Of a stretch of DNA of 64,000 bases, positions 60,880 through 64,000 are shown piece by piece. Both the position numbers and the translations under genes were made by a program. The notes beneath the pieces are model-generated. The model worked only from the letters and a program-made list of their open reading frames with translations. It did no database searches and was not told the DNA's origin. The DNA comes from Cycas panzhihuaensis (Eukaryota > Cycadophyta): the NCBI GenBank assembly GCA_023213395.1, contig CM041465.1:8432001-8496000 (forward strand), written 5' to 3'. The stretch's first letter is position 1. Every line of letters starts with the position of its first letter.

Positions 60880-61781
60880 TGAACATCCTTAATTATAAAT
60901 AAGCATCGTTCAGGACACTTATGGTCTTTATTCTACTTTTGGTTACAACGAAAACATAACCCTTTCAATCGTTTCTCATCCATCTCTTAGGAAGTCATTC
61001 GTCGTACACCATGAACCTGAAATTGTGGTCGCTTTTCTGGAAATGTTCATTGGGGGGGTCGGGATGCCTTATTTTTTGTTTCAATGTGTCGAGCAAAATT
61101 AATAGTTGTAGAGATGTTATTAGGTTTTAAGAGTCGTAACTCATGTCTGATGTCATCTCGTAACCCACCAATGTATAGCTCAAGTAATTTATCCTGACAA
61201 AGACCATCAACCCTTGTGGAGAGACGTTGGTATTCTCATAATTTGAAAGTCCCCTCCTGTCTAACTTTAGCTAACTGGTTAAAGTGGTCCTGATCCCAGG
61301 TACTGTCATATTGAGCTATAAGATCCTTGACAAAACCCTCCCATTGATAACTAAACCCACCAATTATTTTCATGACCCATTGGTACCATTGGTAGGGTTC
61401 AGTTTCCATGTGTAAAGAAGCAAGAGGGATCTTCTTATCTGTTGGAACCTTATGAAGAGAAAAGTATTGTTCCATTTGGGTGATCCAGGTGCGTACATCT
61501 GTGCCATTGAACTTCTTGATTTCTACCTTGGGGAGGAAGTTTGGACGAAAGCACCTACCATCATTACCTTCATCTTCTTTAGTGAAGTGACCCCCACCTA
61601 TGTGAGTAGTATCATCAAGATCACTCTTTTCTTCCTTAAGAGGTTTCATGGATGTGAGCTCTAGCATTACTGCTTCAAAATTTTCATTGAAGTCATTCTG
61701 GATTTGTAATATATCTTCTCGAAGTTGTGAAACAACATCATTAAGATCTTGGGTCCAACTTAGGTTTATCTTAGGGGCCAT
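60880..61781 (-). pseudogene. gag of chromovirus
   Basis: The start is ATG at 61779-61781 (MAPKINLSW), about 920 bases from the primer site. Open to 61236: a coiled N-terminus (DLNDVVSQLREDILQIQNDF), then KVEIKKFNGTDVRTWITQME and EQYFSLHKV, the gag core. After a TGA stop at 61236-61238 (Arg likely) the frame continues to the knuckle at about 60905-60955 (LCFRCNQK-stop-NKDHKCPERC, CCHC with a stop at the usual Trp or Gly). Confidence 0.87.
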
Positions 61782-61880
61782 TAGTCCATAAGACCTAAGT
61801 TGGAATCTTGCTTGGTAAATGTGACTGAAAAGGATTTGATGAGGTGTCTATAGACTGTTATCCCCAATATGAGGCAATAT

Positions 61881-61972
61881 GGATTTTTTTTTTTTTTTTC
61901 TTTTTCTTTTTACTTTTTGCTTTTTTGCTTTTTGCTTTTTATTTTTTTTCTTTTTTGCTTTTTTGCTTTTTT
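61881..61972 (-). repeat. A-rich GCAAAAA repeat in chromovirus leader
   Basis: On the minus strand repeated AAAAGCAAAAA units end in a long A run, just upstream of gag. The Lys-rich minus-strand frame across it (61848-62045) is low-complexity and not a gene. Confidence 0.75.
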
Positions 61973-62700
61973 GGGCACTGGTTGGCTGATAGACTATATG
62001 CGCAAGAACTGATGACAGACTGGCTAGAGACACTCGATTTAACAAATAGATGATGACTGACTCACTGACCGACTAAGTGCACATAACCCACTAATAGACT
62101 GACAAGGTACACTAGGTATGGGCTTGTCTGGTTTGTAGGCCCTCCGATATACTTATCCCAGATGTAAATAGTATCAACTTACAGAGGCAAACGCTCTACT
62201 ATGTAGTTGTACTACACCGTCTCTAGGGTACGTGGAGAGTAACTTCCCGGGGCTAACCGCTTACCGGTGCACTACAAATTGCAGATTGTCAATAGGTTTC
62301 CTATGGTTACCTATACTAGGAAGGCCTATCTAGGGGGTCCTCCTATATACCTGCAGGTACGTGGAGGCACAATTCTGTAGTCGAGTTCTGTCTAAGGCTT
62401 GATTCAGGAGTGTGATCTCCAGTCCTTCATGCAAGGGACAGAAAAGCCACAATGCGCTTAGCCCAAAAAGATAGATCCTCGTGATATTTATAGACCCCCG
62501 GCACAGGGTCTCTATCTAAATGCAAAAGAGAACTACACGGTGGCAGTGTTAGGGTAGCTACCCGATTGCAATGTTATCTACCCCCAAAAAGCAAAGTAAC
62601 TAAATGGAAATCAAATGAGAATAGGTACTAATGAGAAAAAAAATGATGGAAAAAATTGATTATTTAGTACCTTGACTCTCCCACAAGGAATGGATCGACC

Positions 62701-62712
62701 GCTCTGATACCA
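62701..62712 (-). other. Primer-binding site of chromovirus (tRNA-iMet)
   Basis: The minus strand reads TGGTATCAGAGC, the perfect plant iMet site, 2 bases from the LTR. Confidence 0.92.
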
Positions 62713-62714
62713 CT

Positions 62715-63095
62715 TGGTAGGATACCACTCCTTAATGATAATTACACACCAATATAATAAGCAAATAACTCCAAAAGAGCACTTATATTACAATACCCTT
62801 CAAGGGGGCAACCTCCCAATTACATGCAAATAACAATGATATTCAAGATATCATACTCTAAGGATTACACAAATATATATATGTCCCTATGCTTGCTACT
62901 CAACCGCCTCCTTATGCATGTGGGATATTACATGAATATATATAGTGCTCAATGACCACTACACAACCTTCTACTTATGCATGTAAGATATTAAGAAAAG
63001 GGAAGAAGTAGAAGAAATAAAGATATAAGAGAGAGAAGAAGTACAAGATATAAGAGAATATAAGAGAAGGTAAGTTAGGGGTTGGATCCCTAACA
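62715..63095 (-). repeat. 5' LTR of chromovirus
   Basis: 381 bp; pairs with 57020-57399. Confidence 0.93.
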
Positions 63096-63100
63096 AAAAG
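63096..63100. repeat. Chromovirus target duplication, right
   Basis: aaaag, exact copy of 57015-57019. Confidence 0.9.
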
Positions 63101-63519
63101 TCAAAAAATTTAATTTTTAATCATAAATTAAATAGAAGCAACTTTATTAATGAGGAAAGAGGCCTAAGATATGATGAAAATGATAAGCACAAGCCCAAAA
63201 ATTGATCAAAAATGATAAAATAAGGGTGAAATTAAGATGAAATGATAAAAATATGAAACAAAAAAGGTTTTAAGAGAAGAAATGGATTAAAATGATCATG
63301 AAAGAAAAATTTTAGTGCCATAGATATCAGTAGGTGATATCATAGTCATACAACAAAATATCATTCATCATACATCATCAACCAAATCAATATAATATTT
63401 CATCAAAACATGGACTAATATAATATAAAACCAAGTTATCATTTATTTTCCTTATGAAATTATACAAAGATGTGTTAAAATTTAAAGGGGTGAGTGAGAG
63501 GCTAGGTTTTAGTGAAATA
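63101..63519 (-). repeat. 5' LTR of Tat copy 2, outer part
   Basis: It continues the LTR interrupted at 57019 and matches 8486-8905. It ends GAAATA. Confidence 0.85.
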
Positions 63520-64000
63520 TTATAGTAGTACTTTTTGCACCATAAATCAATATAATATAGAGGTAGACTTAGAGAAAAACTACCTAACTGTGATAGATAA
63601 CCAACCTAAACCTTGACTAATAATGCCCCAAACTAAATTTAATGGCTGGCATGTGGAAATAAGGTAATGGAAGTCTAATCCAATGGGAATGGGACATCAG
63701 AATAGAGGGAAATAAGTTATAAGAGGGTGGAGAGATACCTTTTCCAACTGATAGACCATGGCAAGGAGACACCAAAGCCATGGACTAGAGTCTTGATTAT
63801 CACTAGTAAGAGTGAGGTAGATAAGAAAACCAAGCAAGCAGGTAAACATACATTCCCTATCTAACTATGCATCACAAAATCATAATAATACAATATCTAT
63901 GATATGTGAAAGAGATAAAGATACATACCTGTATTCACCTATACATCATTGTGTCCATGCCATTTTTGAAAGCCAGGAAATAGGGAGATGGCATAAATTG
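63520..64000. repeat. Duplicated flank next to Tat 5' LTR (copy 2)
   Basis: It matches 8906-9390 at about 96% up to the window end. No coding sequence seen. Confidence 0.75.

Larger units (their letters stand above)
57020..63095 (-). mobile_element. Chromodomain Ty3/gypsy element (chromovirus), inserted in Tat 5' LTR
   Basis: A 6.1-kb element with 380/381-bp LTRs (TGTTAGGGATCC...TATCCTACCA on its own strand), a perfect 12-base iMet primer site, a G-rich polypurine tract and an exact 5-bp target duplication. Gag, protease, RT, RNase H and the integrase zinc region share one frame from 61781 to about 58510; a single frameshift near 58500 puts the integrase core and C-terminus in another. About ten substitutions and one indel separate the LTRs (about 97%). 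Size and short LTRs suggest a Reina- or Galadriel-type chromovirus, not proven. More than ten in-frame stops make it inactive. Confidence 0.93.
36071..63519 (-). mobile_element. Tat/Ogre-like giant Ty3/gypsy element, copy 2 (nested)
   Basis: A 2289-bp LTR at 36071-38359 and its partner at 55125-57019 plus 63101-63519 bracket minus-strand gag, protease, RT and integrase, with a large spacer and an antisense extra ORF between integrase and the 3' LTR. Tat assignment rests on the gag knuckle CLYH...DAHDRSEC, the ILFGRP protease end, the SPYHPYANSQVEAFNK integrase segment, the antisense ORF and the size: about 17 kb without the LINE and the chromovirus. No matching target duplication was found (tgtta left, ttata right), so the two LTRs may not belong to one insertion event. 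LTR divergence is about 14% in a sampled stretch. Confidence 0.75.

Noticed and set aside
61848-62045. Lys-rich 65-codon minus-strand frame and its Phe-rich plus-strand partner
   Set aside because: Both translate the GCAAAAA low-complexity tract in the chromovirus leader.

Overview
The window looks like a gene-poor, repeat-filled stretch of a seed-plant nuclear genome, most likely a flowering plant with a large genome. It is AT-rich and almost all recognisable coding sequence belongs to plant retrotransposons: three kinds of Ty3/gypsy element, Ty1/copia and an L1-type LINE. Two short fragments resemble plant housekeeping genes. I see no intact host gene, no tRNA or rRNA gene, no CRISPR array and no bacterial feature. 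The species cannot be named from this sequence.

Layout. (1) 1-5712: a plus-strand Ty3/gypsy element (A) whose 5' LTR is almost entirely outside the window. It is inserted into (2) 5713-8905, the 5' end (gag start plus 5' LTR, minus strand) of a Tat/Ogre-like giant gypsy element, followed by 8906-9390, a flank that recurs at the right end of the window. (3) 9391-20022: decayed sequence holding a copia LTR-like block and gag remnant (10132-11970), an orphan RNase H-like pseudogene (13402-13815) and several hairpins. (4) 20023-36027: a plus-strand Ty1/copia element. It has an abnormally long leader that holds antisense fragments of a papain-type protease gene and of the RNA polymerase subunit gene RPB8, and it is split by a minus-strand Ty3/gypsy element (B, 25952-33017). 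(5) 36071-63519: a minus-strand Tat/Ogre-like element with about 2.3-kb LTRs and an antisense extra ORF resembling the plant mobile domain. It is split by an L1-type LINE (41760-45852) and by a chromodomain-bearing gypsy element, a chromovirus (57020-63095). (6) 63520-64000: the flank shared with 8906-9390.

Order of events, from nesting and by-eye divergence: the Tat-like element, the copia and gypsy B have LTR pairs only about 86-87% alike. A block carrying the Tat 5' end and its flank was then duplicated (copies about 95-96% alike). The chromovirus entered one copy later (LTRs about 97% alike, 5-bp target duplication). Decay is dominated by C-to-T/G-to-A changes, many turning Gln, Arg and Trp codons into stops. 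Every element is defective by its own sequence. Percentages are by-eye estimates from sampled stretches, not computed alignments.
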